64,000 bases of DNA from Lepidurus packardi. Lineage: Eukaryota > Arthropoda > Branchiopoda > Notostraca > Triopsidae. The notes under the pieces were generated by a model, which was not told the DNA's origin, did no database searches, and saw nothing but the letters and a program-made list of their open reading frames with translations. The first letter of the stretch is position 1; each line of letters begins with the position of its first letter. The stretch covers positions 806,001-870,000 of the forward strand of contig JAKZAN010000005.1 of NCBI GenBank assembly GCA_023053545.1, read 5' to 3'. Shown one piece after another: positions 51,102-61,291 of this stretch. The translations under genes and the position numbers were made by a program.

Positions 51102-51457
51102 TGTAATGACACTCTAGGTGACCTAGAAACACTTTAGTGTTTATGGCTCTGTAAGGACACTCTAGGTGACCTAGAAACACTTTAGTGTTTATGGCTCTGT
51201 TGTGACCAAAGATTAAGACCTTTCTTCTGGCGACAACAGGGCCATAACTTTTACAACCTTGTTGTTCAGTTATCGAAGGGTATAAAGGGCAGCAGGGAAG
51301 TTCGCCAAGTAGCCAGTGTGATTTCCAAGTGTAACGAGCTGAGTCCGTGCGAATAAAAGTTATACAACAAAGCTCCAAAGTCTCTTGCGTTGCCTTATTT
51401 ACCACTGCTCGTCAGAATCCTAAAACGTAAGTACAGCGTTTAAATAGTAACGTTACA
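51102..51457 (+). repeat. 3' LTR of element 1 (356 bp)
   Basis: Same length and ends (TGTAATG...CGTTACA) as the 5' LTR; one base difference seen over the full length. It is followed by the right GATA (51458-51461). Confidence 0.97.
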
Positions 51458-51461
51458 GATA
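51458..51461. repeat. Target-site duplication GATA (right) of LTR element 1
   Basis: Matches 44664-44667. Removing one copy restores the continuity of the LINE B reading across the insertion. Confidence 0.9.
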
Positions 51462-51552
51462 GGTCGAAAACTTTTCGGAGTCTCGTAGTCCAACTTGAGC
51501 GGCTTGGGGAGGACTAATACTTTTGCTTTCTTCCAAATTTCGGGATAGTAGG

Positions 51553-51680
51553 CATTATAGAGGCATATATAGAGGCATTATAGACATTATATATTATAGA
51601 CATTATAGACATTATAGACATTATAGACATTATAGGCATTATAGGCATTATAGAGGCATTATAGTAGGCTTTATAGAGGC
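51553..51680. repeat. 9-bp microsatellite (GACATTATA) inside LINE B
   Basis: About 14 imperfect copies of GACATTATA and variants GGCATTATA and GAGGCATTATA. The flanking sequence is LINE B coding on both sides (IKPT..., ...YYPEIW), so the array grew within the element. A CCTACTAT/ATAATGCC-like motif at the edges may have seeded it. The + frame reads as a HYR repeat only because the unit is 9 bp. Confidence 0.9.
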
Positions 51681-52430
51681 ATTAAAAATGCAAAGCAAGG
51701 GTTCTTTTATAACATTCCAGACTTCTTTAATTACAATCGGTTGTATATCGTCGTGCCCAGCAGCTTTAAAAGGGCGAAGCTTATTAATTAATAAAGAGAC
51801 TTCATCTTGAGTGAGGCTAAAATCTTCAGATCTCAGGTTTCTTCCCGGATTGTTAGGTGCTACTTTGTTGAGAGCTGGGGCGACAGTGCTGCCAAGAAGT
51901 TTTTCTGCTAGAAAGTTAAGTTTCGAAGCTTCGTCCGGAAACACTTGACCATCTTCTTGTCTAAGGTGGGTAAGTAATGTTTTTTCTTCATTTCTTAAGT
52001 ATTTATCTATCAACCAGAGTGTTTTGTTGTTAGGGGACTTAAGCTTAGTTTCCCAGTATTCGTCTCGACACTTCCTAGTTTGTGAACGGTAGAGGTTTCC
52101 TAGTTTTTTCCAAACTGACTCATCTTCCGGTAAATTTATTCGTTTAAATTTATTTAAGGCTCTAGATACCTGAGATCTAAGAGTATTCAGCTTCACATTC
52201 CACCATGGATTTTTGTTATTTGTTCTTTTTGGGATGTGATTTGTCATAGTTCGTTGTATGATAGATGTTAAGATGCTCGTTGCATTGTCAATATCATGGC
52301 GGCTTCTTAAATCTGACCAAGTTGATTGCTTGTCATGAAGTTCTAAAACGATATCATTAAGAATCTCACGCCAGTTCGCTTTGAAGTACGACCACGCGTT
52401 ATTACAAGGTTATTATTATGGGTGAGATCA

Positions 52431-52434
52431 AGAG
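52431..52434. repeat. Target-site duplication AGAG (left) of LTR element 2
   Basis: AGAG before TGTGGAG matches AGAG at 61838-61841 after the 3' LTR. Confidence 0.88.
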
Positions 52435-52980
52435 TGTGGAGAACGATCATTTTAAACTTAATTCCGATGACTAAGCAAGACCACATTTCGCTGACCACAT
52501 TTTGACAATATTTCGCCGACTTATAATTCTCAGCTCATATCCAGGATGCCGAGCGTCAGATCACTAGCTAATTTCCTTCTCACGCATCCGGTCCATCTGT
52601 TTTTTTTGCCCGAACATTCCCTCTGTTTATGATTTAGCCCATTCAGCAGATTCCACGCCAAACATGTATATAAACGCTTGTTCTCCCCCGCTAGAGGAAG
52701 GAAGGAGGGGGGTATGGAGGCTGAGTCGCTCTCAGTCTCTCGCTATCTGTTACGCTCCCTTTTTCTCTCTGCCCAGTTAGTATAAGTTATAGTTTTCAAT
52801 CTTGTTAAAACGTTTGTGACATATGGACGACCTAGTGAATTATTGACTTAGTGACACGACTTGTACCGACGAAAATATTGAATAAAGTTGTACGGGATTT
52901 TACCATTGAGCGAAAAAAGAACTCACAGCCTTCCGCCCAACCGCTCAAAACAATTTAATCGCCCAAAACAGTTTCTTACA
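52435..52980 (+). repeat. 5' LTR of element 2 (546 bp)
   Basis: Begins TGTGGAG and ends CTTACA. TATA-like TATATAAA lies at 52667-52674 and AATAAA at 52881-52886. A purine tract (GAGGAAGGAAGGAGGGGGG) lies downstream of the TATA box. Differences from the 3' LTR: ATTCCGATG/ATTCGGATG, TTTATGATT/TTTATAATT and ACCATTGAG/ACCGTTGAG. Confidence 0.97.
52667..52674 (+). promoter_or_regulatory. TATA box of element 2
   Basis: TATATAAA in CATGTATATAAACGC, about 215 bases before the polyadenylation signal. Duplicated at 61524-61531 in the 3' LTR. Confidence 0.65.
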
Positions 52981-52983
52981 ATT

Positions 52984-53004
52984 TGGTGTCAGAAGTGGGA
53001 TTCG
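52984..53004 (+). other. Primer binding site of element 2 (tRNA-Leu type)
   Basis: TGGTGTCAGAAGTGGGATTC and the following base, three bases after the 5' LTR. This is the complement of the 3' end and T-arm of a common animal tRNA-Leu (ends ...GAATCCCACTTCTGACA plus CCA), from general knowledge. Confidence 0.82.
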
Positions 53005-53156
53005 CGTTAAAATACCGGCAGTTCAAATAAGTTTCCAATTAGTGCAAGTGTCCCACCTAGTTCAAAATCGTTCAAATTATTCAAATAGCCCAACGTGCCA
53101 CAGTTCCACCGAAGTTTAAAAAAAGTTTAGTTTTGTACGAATCCATTGTGCCTAAG

Positions 53157-54467
53157 ATGACGCCAACTCCTCCACCACCCGTAGGTGGAACAGGTACTGT
53201 AACACCCCCTATTAATCCTATTTTTCTCCAACCACCAACCACCTCGCTCCAGAACACCACGACCACTACGACCTCTACGACCACAACCATGAATACGACC
53301 ACTCCTGCTACACGTCCACGCTCGATGACATTCCTGGGACAACCGATAAGCGACCCAACTATTTCAACCCAACCCACGACTAGACCAACAACTCCCACCA
53401 ATGAGTCCGTGCAAGCCATTTTGAACCAACTTCCTATATATACCGGCGATTCTAGAATAAAGAACTGGCTAAAAAAATTGTCGATCCTCCTCGTCGCCTA
53501 CGCGGGGGACGAAGAAAGAATATTGCGGGCCATACCAACCCGACTCGACGGAATAGCGCTAGAGTACTATGAACTCCTAACCCTGGAAGTACAAACTGAA
53601 TATCCAAAGTTCAAAGAGGCTTTTTTGAAGCGTTTCGGAAAGTTACATGAAGAAGCTTATAGACCACCACCCACCCAACAGCCCAATGAGACTATTGCCG
53701 ACTTTGCTCAGAGACTTCTTGTAGAATCCGTCAAATTGTTCCCCCACCTGTATGCCCAGTCCACTGCAAATTATGACGGTACACAAGCCGCATTAGACGG
53801 AATGAGGGCGCAAACGTTCCTAAAAGGAATTACCGCAGATCTCCGCAGGGCAGTGCTTAGGACCGTCGGAAACGAGGCGACATTTGATGAACTCGTTCAG
53901 GCGGCTCGAGTGGAAGAAGCTGCACTCGCCAGTACTAGCGCAGACTATCATGGATTAGAAGCCAAACTAGCCCAACTTACTTTACAAATACAACAACTAG
54001 TAAAAGCTCAACAGCAAACCCCAACCCACGCCGCTGCTGTAAATCTCCCCCACAACAGTTCGGATGTACGATATCGAGATCCAATCCCGCCGAACAACTA
54101 CCCTTCCAACCCACAGCCCACCTACTCAAAACCGCCCGGAAATAATAGAGGAACACCCATACAAACCTTGATGCAGATGAACGTTCCCCGTCCCCCTTTT
54201 GCAGATCGACGTCAACCAATGCAGTTCGAGGGTGCTCGCTATAACGAGGGTGTTCGCAATAACGCACAACCCTATCCTTATAAACCTACGACCAACCGGA
54301 ACTCTAACTCCTATAACCCTGATCATCAAAGCCGCCGAACGCAAAAAGACCAACCGATCTGTCATTTTTGCAGAGAAGAAGGCCATATTGTCAAATACTG
54401 CCCAAAATTAGCCCAGCAGTTCCCACAAATGGGGTTTCCAGCCTCCATACCCCCTCCCCACAATTGA
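53157..54467 (+). CDS. gag: Gag of LTR element 2
   Basis: 436 residues from the first ATG (MTPTPPPPVGG). The first 80 residues are Pro/Thr-rich. Residues about 85-270 look like a capsid domain (PIYTGDSRIKNWLKKLSILL, YPKFKEAFLKRFGKL, IADFAQRLL). A Gln/Asn/Pro-rich linker follows, and one zinc knuckle CHFCREEGHIVKYC at residues 402-415 binds RNA. It ends at TGA 54465-54467, after which the same frame stays open into pol, unlike element 1 where pol is in the -1 frame. Gag is unbroken. Sequence and linker composition differ clearly from Gag 1. Confidence 0.92.
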   Translation: MTPTPPPPVGGTGTVTPPINPIFLQPPTTSLQNTTTTTTSTTTTMNTTTPATRPRSMTFLGQPISDPTISTQPTTRPTTPTNESVQAILNQLPIYTGDSRIKNWLKKLSILLVAYAGDEERILRAIPTRLDGIALEYYELLTLEVQTEYPKFKEAFLKRFGKLHEEAYRPPPTQQPNETIADFAQRLLVESVKLFPHLYAQSTANYDGTQAALDGMRAQTFLKGITADLRRAVLRTVGNEATFDELVQAARVEEAALASTSADYHGLEAKLAQLTLQIQQLVKAQQQTPTHAAAVNLPHNSSDVRYRDPIPPNNYPSNPQPTYSKPPGNNRGTPIQTLMQMNVPRPPFADRRQPMQFEGARYNEGVRNNAQPYPYKPTTNRNSNSYNPDHQSRRTQKDQPICHFCREEGHIVKYCPKLAQQFPQMGFPASIPPPHN

Positions 54468-56549
54468 TCAACAACGCGCTATGGAAGAGATCCTATTTGG
54501 AAACAGGCCAAAAAACTAGGACGAACCACCAGAGAGGGTCGGTGGGAAAGGAAAAAGTATCCTCAAACGTTAAATGGAAACACCCCGACCAGTACTACTG
54601 ACCCAAACTTCAAACCCCAATCAGTTGACCAAACCCCAATTTACAATGATATCATCGCAGAAATTTCCACTGGCTACAAAACCCCAGTAGTACCAGTAGT
54701 CATAGGTAATTTGTTGCTTACCGCTCTCGTCGACAGCGGAGCAGGACTTTCCCTATTGAACGAGAACGTCTTTTTAGCCCTTCAACAGTCCGGTCATTCC
54801 CTTCAGACCATTTCAGCCGATGTTAGATTATTCTCGATCAGCAATGCCGAACTCAAAACTGGCGGAGTTTACGAAACTGAAATCTCCATTTTAGGCCGCC
54901 AATATGCCCACCAATTCGTTGTTAGCTCACAAATCAACTATGACCTTTTGCTTGGCATAGACTTTATCTGCAAGCATGGCCTAGTTATAGACGGCAAAGA
55001 TCAAATGGTCTATTTTCCTCCTGTGATTAGCCCAGACGCTTCCAATCCTGGTCACCAAACCGAAACTTTTACGAAAACCATAGTGGAACCAAATACCTGC
55101 TCTCCCACCCCGATTTTACCAAGCCCTCGACCAACCAACAATCCTGTTAAAGAACTTGTCCAAACCGTAGAACCAGAAGATGAATTTGCTCCTTTTCTCG
55201 CCGAAAATAAACAAATATCCCAACTCCCAAGCCACCGAATCTTCCTTCAAAAGGATGTAGTCGTGTTTCCCGGCACCAGTAGAATTTTACAAGGTCGAAT
55301 TGATACTCCCAAAAATGTCGAAAACCCCACCAATTTCCTACCGCGATTTGGCCGAACTGGTATTGTGGAACCAGCTGAACTTTACCGCTCGTACATTTAT
55401 GTCGAGCCAGTAATTGTCACCACTGACGGAAGCTCTGTAATTCCCATCGTAATTTCGAACATGTCTTCCGAGACCGTCCGTCTTTCCTCCAAAGAATTCG
55501 TTGGTCTTTTAGACTTCGACGTTATTCCTAATCCCAGTCCCATTTCGGTGAATTCCGTCAATATCGAATATCGTACTGAGGATCTCCTGCTAGCACAGCC
55601 CCAGCCCACCAAACTTGACGAACAAAAATTCAACATTGGCACTACCCTACCTGAACATCGAAGAGAAAAACTTGTAGCCCTATTAGAGCAAAACGCTGAC
55701 ATCTTTGCAAAATCCGATATGGATATGGGTCGAACAAACGAAGTCCAGCATACGATTGACGTCCAAGGACATCCTCCTATCCACCAAAGACCATACCGAG
55801 TACCCGAATCCCTTCAGACAACCATGGAAGACAAAATCAAGGCAATGCTAGAAGCAGGCGTGATCTCTGAATCTAACTCCCCCTGGGGATCACCAGTTCT
55901 TTTAGTAGACAAGAAAGACGGATCCAAACGATTAGTAATCGACTTTCGTAAACTTAACGCCGTGACCCGAAAAGACCAATACCCCATGCCCAACATCCAC
56001 GAGTCTCTAAACCATTTAGCCGAATCTAAATACTTTTCCCTTTTTGACCTTGTCAATGGATTTTGGCAGATCGAAATAGACCCGGTTGACCGCGAAAAGA
56101 CCGCTTTCTCTTCCCCCTATGGCCATTACCAATTTAACCAAATTCCCTTTGGCTTATGCAATGCCCCTGCGACATTTCAACGCCTGATGAACAACGTCCT
56201 AAAAGGTCTAGTGAACAAAATATGTCTAGCATATATTGATGACATCATTGTTTTCAGCAAAACTTTTGAAGATCATTTGAACCGCATAGACCTAGTCTTC
56301 CAACGACTCCGAGAAGCCGGCCTTAGACTAAAACCGTCCAAATGTGAGTTTTTTAAAGAACGAATCAAGTATCTTGGACACATCGTTTCCGCCCAAGGTA
56401 TTGAACCCGACCCCGACAAAGTATCCGCAATCTATAACTACCCTACACCGACCACCGTCAGGGAAGTCCAATCCTTTCTGGGTTTAGTTGGCTATTACCG
56501 TCGATTTATTAACAATATCTCGAAAATTGCGCATCCATTGTCCAAATGA
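54468..56549 (+). pseudogene. pol: Pol of LTR element 2, part 1: protease and reverse transcriptase
   Basis: Open in the gag frame directly after the gag TGA. The protease has ALVDSGAGLSLL (Asp at 54732-54734) and LLLGIDFI. The reverse transcriptase is complete: GVISESNSPWGSPVLLVDKK, RLVIDFRKLN, YFSLFDLVNGFWQIEI (Asp), IPFGLCNAPATFQRLMN, LAYIDDIIVFSK (YIDD at 56232-56243), YLGHIVSAQGI, then the thumb VREVQSFLGLVGYYRRF. An in-frame TGA at 56547-56549, between RT and RNase H, ends the frame; the same frame is open again immediately after it. This single stop is expected to abolish RNase H and integrase unless read through. Confidence 0.9.
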
Positions 56550-58242
56550 ACGGTTAAGAACATTCCCTTTTGTTGGGAACCTGAGCAAGACGAAGCCTAT
56601 GTCCTCCTTAAAGGCAAACTTATGCTTTGGCCTATTTTGGCTTACCCTAATTTCGACTCTCCATTTTTCTTACATACCGACGCTTCCGATTTCGCTCTTG
56701 GAGCCGTGTTAGCCCAAACACAAGATTCTAAAGAAGCCGCCATCGCTTACGCTAGTCGAACCCTGTCGAAAGCCGAGAAAAATTACAGTACAACAGAAAA
56801 GGAAGCTTTAGCCGTAGTCTGGGCCATTAAACATTTTAGAACCTACCTGTACGGACGACACTTTACCGTCTTTACTGATCACCATTCTCTCCGCTGGCTA
56901 ATGTCCGTTAAAGATTCTTCTTCCCGATTAGTTCGTTGGTCTCTCACATTAGCCGAATATGATTATGATGTCCAGTATCGACCTGGCAGAGTTAACAAAA
57001 ACGCTGACGCCCTCTCACGTATCCCCATAACCCCCGACCGAACTACTGAAACAAGTACTATTAGTACAGTCCAAACCGACCAACCAGTCAACATCCTAAA
57101 CATTACAGAAGAACAACTCCGAAAACTTCAATATGAAGACTCATACTGCAGACCCCTCTATGATTACCTTACCACTGGAAAAATCCCCGAAAACGATCGT
57201 AGACCCCCCTGGCTATTTGAAATTGAAAATTATTTCGTCGACGAAAATAACGGTTTGCTCTATCACCTGTCTCTACCCCGGATAAAAGCCCCACGAGATG
57301 AGGTCATTAACCAAATTGTCGTCCCAAAGGTCCTAATACGAGATGTCTTAACCACGAATCATGATCACCTTTTAGCCGGACACTTAGGATATTTTAAAAC
57401 ACTTAATCGTGTTCGCAGCCGATTTTTCTGGAAGACTATGTTCAATGACGTTAAAAGACATTGCCAGACTTGTCTACTCTGTGCTCGAAGAAAACCCGCT
57501 AGTTTGCAGAAAAACGCACTCCTAGGTACCTTACCTCCCGTTCAAGGTCCATTCCATCGCCTTGCTGTCGACATTCTAGGTCCTTTTCCCCCTACAATGG
57601 ATGGCAACCGATATCTCCTCGTCTTTGTCGACCACTTCACAAAATGGCCCGAAGCTTTCCCAATTCCAACCCAAGATGCAAGAACCGTAGCTCGAATTTT
57701 CGTAGAACACATAATTTGTAGACACGGTATCCCTTTTGAGCTCCTATCTGACCGTGGGACTAACTTCCTCTCTAAACTCGTTAAAGAAATTTGCGAGTAC
57801 CTCAAGATCACTAAAACGAACACCACAGCCTATAATCCAAAATGCACCGGAATGGTCGAACGACATCACCGAGTATTGATGGACGGTATGGCGAAATTTT
57901 GTGAGGGAAGCCAAGGAAATTGGGATGAGCAAATCAATTTTGTCTTGTTTTCCTACCGAACAGCCATTCACCCTAGCACCGACGAAACCCCTTTTTTCCT
58001 ATTACACGGCCGAGATCCCAATATCGACGTCAATGCCTTTCTTGCCCCCCGTCGCCCAAATTATGCTGTAACTGAAGACTACAAAGCTGAACTAGTTCAA
58101 AGGTTGCACCAGGCGTTCACATATGTCCGAGAACGACTGCTTTCCGCTCACGAAGACCAAAAAGAATATTACGGTCGACGAATGAGACCCGTTACCTTTG
58201 AGATTGGCGACAAGGTCCTCAAATGCAATACTGCCCTGAAGG
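56550..58242 (+). pseudogene. pol: Pol of LTR element 2, part 2: RNase H and integrase
   Basis: Same frame as part 1. The first ATG is at 56622 but the homology starts before it. RNase H has FFLHTDASDFALG (Asp at 56679), EKEALAVVWAIKHF (Glu) and FTDHHSLRWL (Asp). Integrase has HDHLLAGHLGYFKT with CQTCLLCARRK (HHCC zinc site), then catalytic Asp at 57570 (AVDILGPF), Asp at 57750 (SDRGTNF) and Glu at 57858 (MVERHHR), with 35 residues between the last two. All catalytic residues are intact. Homology leaves this frame near 58241, in a GGG run, and continues in the +1 frame; the original frame closes at 58409. Confidence 0.9.
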
Positions 58243-59166
58243 GTTGGAGAATCCCCCAAACTAGCGCTCAACTCATGGATGGGACCGTACAGAATTATCA
58301 AGAAAACAGGAGATCAAACCTTTTTAATTCAAGACTCGAAAACTTTAAAAGACGAAAATGTGAATGTAAACAGACTAAAACACTACGTCGAACAAACGTT
58401 CGCTGGTGACACCCCATTAACAGAGTCCAGTATTGAAAAATTGCCTGATCCGAAAATCCCTTCTATACCCCTTACCGTCGAGCAAACCCAAAAGCAACTG
58501 GCAGGTTTACTTAAGACCCTTACCGAACTTATTACCGGACCACCTCAACCACAGCCAGCAAAACCATCCGAACTTCCTTGGAACAATGCCAGCACCTTAC
58601 CTACTACCCTACTTCATCCTACCCACCAACACCTACATCCACATTCCCTTGCCACAACACTATCTCCGCCCACAACCCCAAATAGTAGCCAAGAAACTAC
58701 CGGAGAAACTCATTCACCTAGCTCTCCGAACATTCTTAACAACTCCGAAGACTCCGAATATTTGCAGATGCCAGCTCCTAATCGTGATTCAAGCACTCCA
58801 GGACCACCCCATGAACAAACTTGGTTAGATCATCGAAGTCCCGTTGGCCCAAACAATTCAAGCTCATCCACCGATACCAGCACAACAAATACAAGTTCAT
58901 CATCATATGACTGCCCGCCTTTGGCGATGATGCAACTTTTCGACCCCGTACACACAGCACACCAGAAGACCATCGAACTCCTAACGAATCTCCACTCTCC
59001 GTCCGACCACGATCTCTATCCGTTAATGATCAACCTCCCTTACGCAGTATCCTCCAACCCCCTACTTTACAATTCCAACAACCTACCCAAACTACCCGCT
59101 CTGGTAGACAATCCAAACCGCCTGTCCGCTTCGCCGATCAAGTATTCAAGTAGAATTCATTTATAG
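58243..59166 (+). pseudogene. pol: Pol of LTR element 2, part 3: integrase C-terminal GPY/F module and tail
   Basis: Frame +1 relative to the upstream part. It contains WMGPYRIIKKTGDQTFLI, the GPY/F chromatin/DNA-binding module of Gypsy integrases, and NVNRLKHYV, followed by a long Pro/Ser/Thr-rich tail without recognizable domain, ending at TAG 59164-59166. Its apparent ATG at 58279 is internal. The frameshift separates it from the catalytic core. The long tail overlaps no env coding sequence but runs up to the likely env splice acceptor. Confidence 0.82.
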
Positions 59167-59195
59167 GTCCAATCTTCGGAACAGTTGTTACCCTG
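59155..59195 (+). promoter_or_regulatory. Candidate env splice acceptor of element 2
   Basis: ATTCATTTATAG ends in AG at 59165-59166. The env frame is open from just before this point (59154), and the codons between the AG and the first ATG encode hydrophobic residues (PIFGTVVTL) that extend a signal peptide. This suggests env is made from a spliced RNA, as known for gypsy, perhaps with a start codon from an upstream exon. I could not pick a donor with confidence. Confidence 0.4.
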
Positions 59196-61226
59196 ATGGC
59201 TTTATGTTGCTTTCCACTTGATGCTCAATTTAATCAAGACCATTACCGCCTTCCGTTGGGAAGTTTAATCCGATATGAAGATCAGTTGACCATAACCAGC
59301 TCAAAATGGACACTCGTAGCTGACGTCGATCTAACAACTTACGACCAAATTATCGAACACCTTGACCAGTACTTGCATACATTCACGCCATTCCCCGTTG
59401 AATTCAACATTACCGATATCCACGAAATCTCCATTCTAGGGAAAACTCAAACCGTTCACATTTCGAACATAAAAAATCTGCAAGCCCAAAGTCTAACCGC
59501 CCTTCTTAATATGACAGTTACAAGAGAAAACAACCTGTTCCTTAGAGATCTACAAGAGATGAAAAACAAACTTCAAAACATCCGGCAAACTATTACGACC
59601 AACAAACGCGATAAACGTTTCGTATTAATTCCCGGTGCAAGCAAAGTACTCCATTTCCTTTTTGGTACCGCCGGTGACGACGATCTTCAGGCTATCAATG
59701 AGCAGGCAAATCAAATGACGAAAAAATTGACTAGCATCGCTCACATTCAAGATTTACAAGCATCTCTCATTCAAATCACCCATGAAGAGGCCCTCCGAAA
59801 CAAAAACACCATAAAAAATATTACGGAAGCTATTAAAATCATCAGCACAACAATAGATCAATATCACAAGGAAACAGACCATTCACTCGAAAACATATTA
59901 CAATTAACCACCGCTAATGCCGAAATCCAGATCAATTTAAAATTCGCTAATAATCTACTCCAGTATCTAAATGACGATCTAACACTTATCGCAACTGGAA
60001 GACTACCCAAACAATTGATACCTCCCATAAAATTAATCCCAATACTTGAAGAAATAGAGAACAGATTACCTACAGGTTGGACCATAATGACAAACTCTAA
60101 AACCACTAATTTTTGGACACTGTATAGCTCAGCAGGGATCAAAACTATTTCCACAAGCAACGGCTTACGACTTTTCATTGAAATTCCGATCAGCCCTCAT
60201 TTCTCTGAATTTGAACTTTTCCGACTAACCCCATTTCCAACCCCAATTCCGGACACAAGCACTTACTCCCTCCTCAAAACCACTGTCAACTATTTAGCCG
60301 TTTCCTTCGATCGAAAAAACTTTATGGAATTTGAACAAACCGATTTAACGTCCTGTTTACGTCTTGACAAACGTTGGTGTTTAGCTCAAAATCCGATCAT
60401 CCTCCAAGCATCCAGTAACTCGTGCTCAATCTCGCTTTTCTTAGCCGACAACATAGCCATTAACAAATTTTGTGAAATTAATATTATTCGTCGGAGCCGA
60501 TTTTTCCTAAAACCGATAGGAGACAACAAGTGGTTGTACTCCTCTCCAATCAGTTTTCAGACTAATTTGTTATGCCAATTTTCAAACATCAGTATGCGAA
60601 TTGCCGAAAGAAAAGTCGAACTAGCCGGTGTTGGATTACTTACGTTGCCGCCGAAATGCTCACTGCAAGCTCCAACTTTTACAATTCCCGCAAGTTTTAC
60701 CGGACAATCCACTCTTTCCGCCAACACCCCAAATATTACCCTAATCTCATTGACCCATTTTTTCTTAATGACTAACTTAACCCCGTTCGACCACTCGCTG
60801 TTTCCCGAAGTCAAGAACTTATTGAAGAACGTGGACCAACATGAAGACTGGGAGATCCCTTCTAGGAAGATGCAGATGGCCCTAACAAAGCAGACTACGC
60901 TCTTTTTGGACGACAAAAGCGAGATAGAACATCAATTTAATAGCCGAATAGAGACGATAATGATCATTGGGACTGCCATTTGTTTAAGCTTGACCACAGG
61001 CATGATGATAGGCGGGTACCTTATTTGGAAAGCCACCAGAACGAGCAACCCCGTTGCTGCTGACTTAGAACACCACCCAATGACCACCCGAATCACGGAA
61101 TTGATTATGGAAATTGAAGTCCTAAAGATGAGACAAGACCAACTGAAACAATTTTTGGAAGACGAATTGAAGGCGGCCAAACGAAAAGTAGATGACATAG
61201 AACGACAAATAGACCGAAAAACTTAA
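59196..61226 (+). CDS. env: Envelope protein of LTR element 2, gypsy/baculovirus F type
   Basis: 676 residues, intact from ATG 59196. Short hydrophobic N-terminus (ALCCFPLDA), with a longer signal if translation starts upstream. A furin-type site RDKR at residues 138-141 is followed by FVLIPGASKVLHFLFGTAGD, the layout of the F-type fusion peptide and conserved FGT segment known from baculovirus F and gypsy Env. A heptad-rich helical region follows (about 165-260). The Cys residues cluster in the distal part (SCLRLDKRWC, LPPKC). A transmembrane helix lies at about 589-611 (MIIGTAICLSLTTGMMIGGY), and a 60-residue tail is rich in Glu/Lys/Leu and likely coiled coil (ITELIMEIEVLKMRQDQLKQ). Role: membrane fusion and possible cell-to-cell spread. 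Confidence 0.9.
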   Translation: MALCCFPLDAQFNQDHYRLPLGSLIRYEDQLTITSSKWTLVADVDLTTYDQIIEHLDQYLHTFTPFPVEFNITDIHEISILGKTQTVHISNIKNLQAQSLTALLNMTVTRENNLFLRDLQEMKNKLQNIRQTITTNKRDKRFVLIPGASKVLHFLFGTAGDDDLQAINEQANQMTKKLTSIAHIQDLQASLIQITHEEALRNKNTIKNITEAIKIISTTIDQYHKETDHSLENILQLTTANAEIQINLKFANNLLQYLNDDLTLIATGRLPKQLIPPIKLIPILEEIENRLPTGWTIMTNSKTTNFWTLYSSAGIKTISTSNGLRLFIEIPISPHFSEFELFRLTPFPTPIPDTSTYSLLKTTVNYLAVSFDRKNFMEFEQTDLTSCLRLDKRWCLAQNPIILQASSNSCSISLFLADNIAINKFCEINIIRRSRFFLKPIGDNKWLYSSPISFQTNLLCQFSNISMRIAERKVELAGVGLLTLPPKCSLQAPTFTIPASFTGQSTLSANTPNITLISLTHFFLMTNLTPFDHSLFPEVKNLLKNVDQHEDWEIPSRKMQMALTKQTTLFLDDKSEIEHQFNSRIETIMIIGTAICLSLTTGMMIGGYLIWKATRTSNPVAADLEHHPMTTRITELIMEIEVLKMRQDQLKQFLEDELKAAKRKVDDIERQIDRKT

Positions 61227-61291
61227 TCCCACCCACCTAGCCCATAAGAAAACCTGTACTACGGGACGTAGTCTCTCAGAGAAGAATGCGA
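61227..61291 (+). other. 3' leader and polypurine tract of element 2
   Basis: Short stretch between env and 3' LTR, ending CTCAGAGAAGAATGCGA directly before TGTGGAG. The purine-rich part AGAGAAGAA is the probable plus-strand primer. Confidence 0.6.

Larger units (their letters stand above)
44668..51457 (+). mobile_element. LTR element 1: Ty3/Gypsy retrotransposon with env, RT deleted
   Basis: Complete 6.79-kb insertion with 356-bp LTRs differing by a single base, target duplication GATA, primer site, gag, pol, env and polypurine tract in order. The near-identity of the LTRs indicates a very recent insertion. Pol lacks the reverse transcriptase palm, so the element probably moved with RT supplied in trans. 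The env gene is intact and is not of the usual gypsy F type. The element is inserted in the RT region of LINE B on the opposite strand. Confidence 0.95.
51462..52434 (-). pseudogene. LINE B ORF2: endonuclease end, linker and start of RT
   Basis: Minus-strand segment between the two LTR insertions. Near 52395-52434 it reads the last endonuclease residues next to the SDHPATIITL motif, then after a frameshift near 52395 WSYFKANWREILNDIV and a long open frame from 52247: NPWWNVKLNTLRSQVSRALN, FLAEKLLGS, KAAGHDDIQPIVIKEVW (RT motif 0/1). A 9-bp microsatellite (about 51553-51680) interrupts it, after which YYPEIWKKAK and KSFRPI resume up to the GATA site. Nonfunctional because of the repeat, frameshift and insertions. 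Confidence 0.8.

Noticed and set aside
51523..51810. 95-codon plus-strand frame with HYR repeats
   Set aside because: Product of the 9-bp microsatellite, which keeps frame by unit length; the real coding here is LINE B on the other strand.
58433..58828. 131-codon plus-strand frame
   Set aside because: Alternate frame of the Pro/Ser-rich Pol 2 tail; low complexity, no homology signal.
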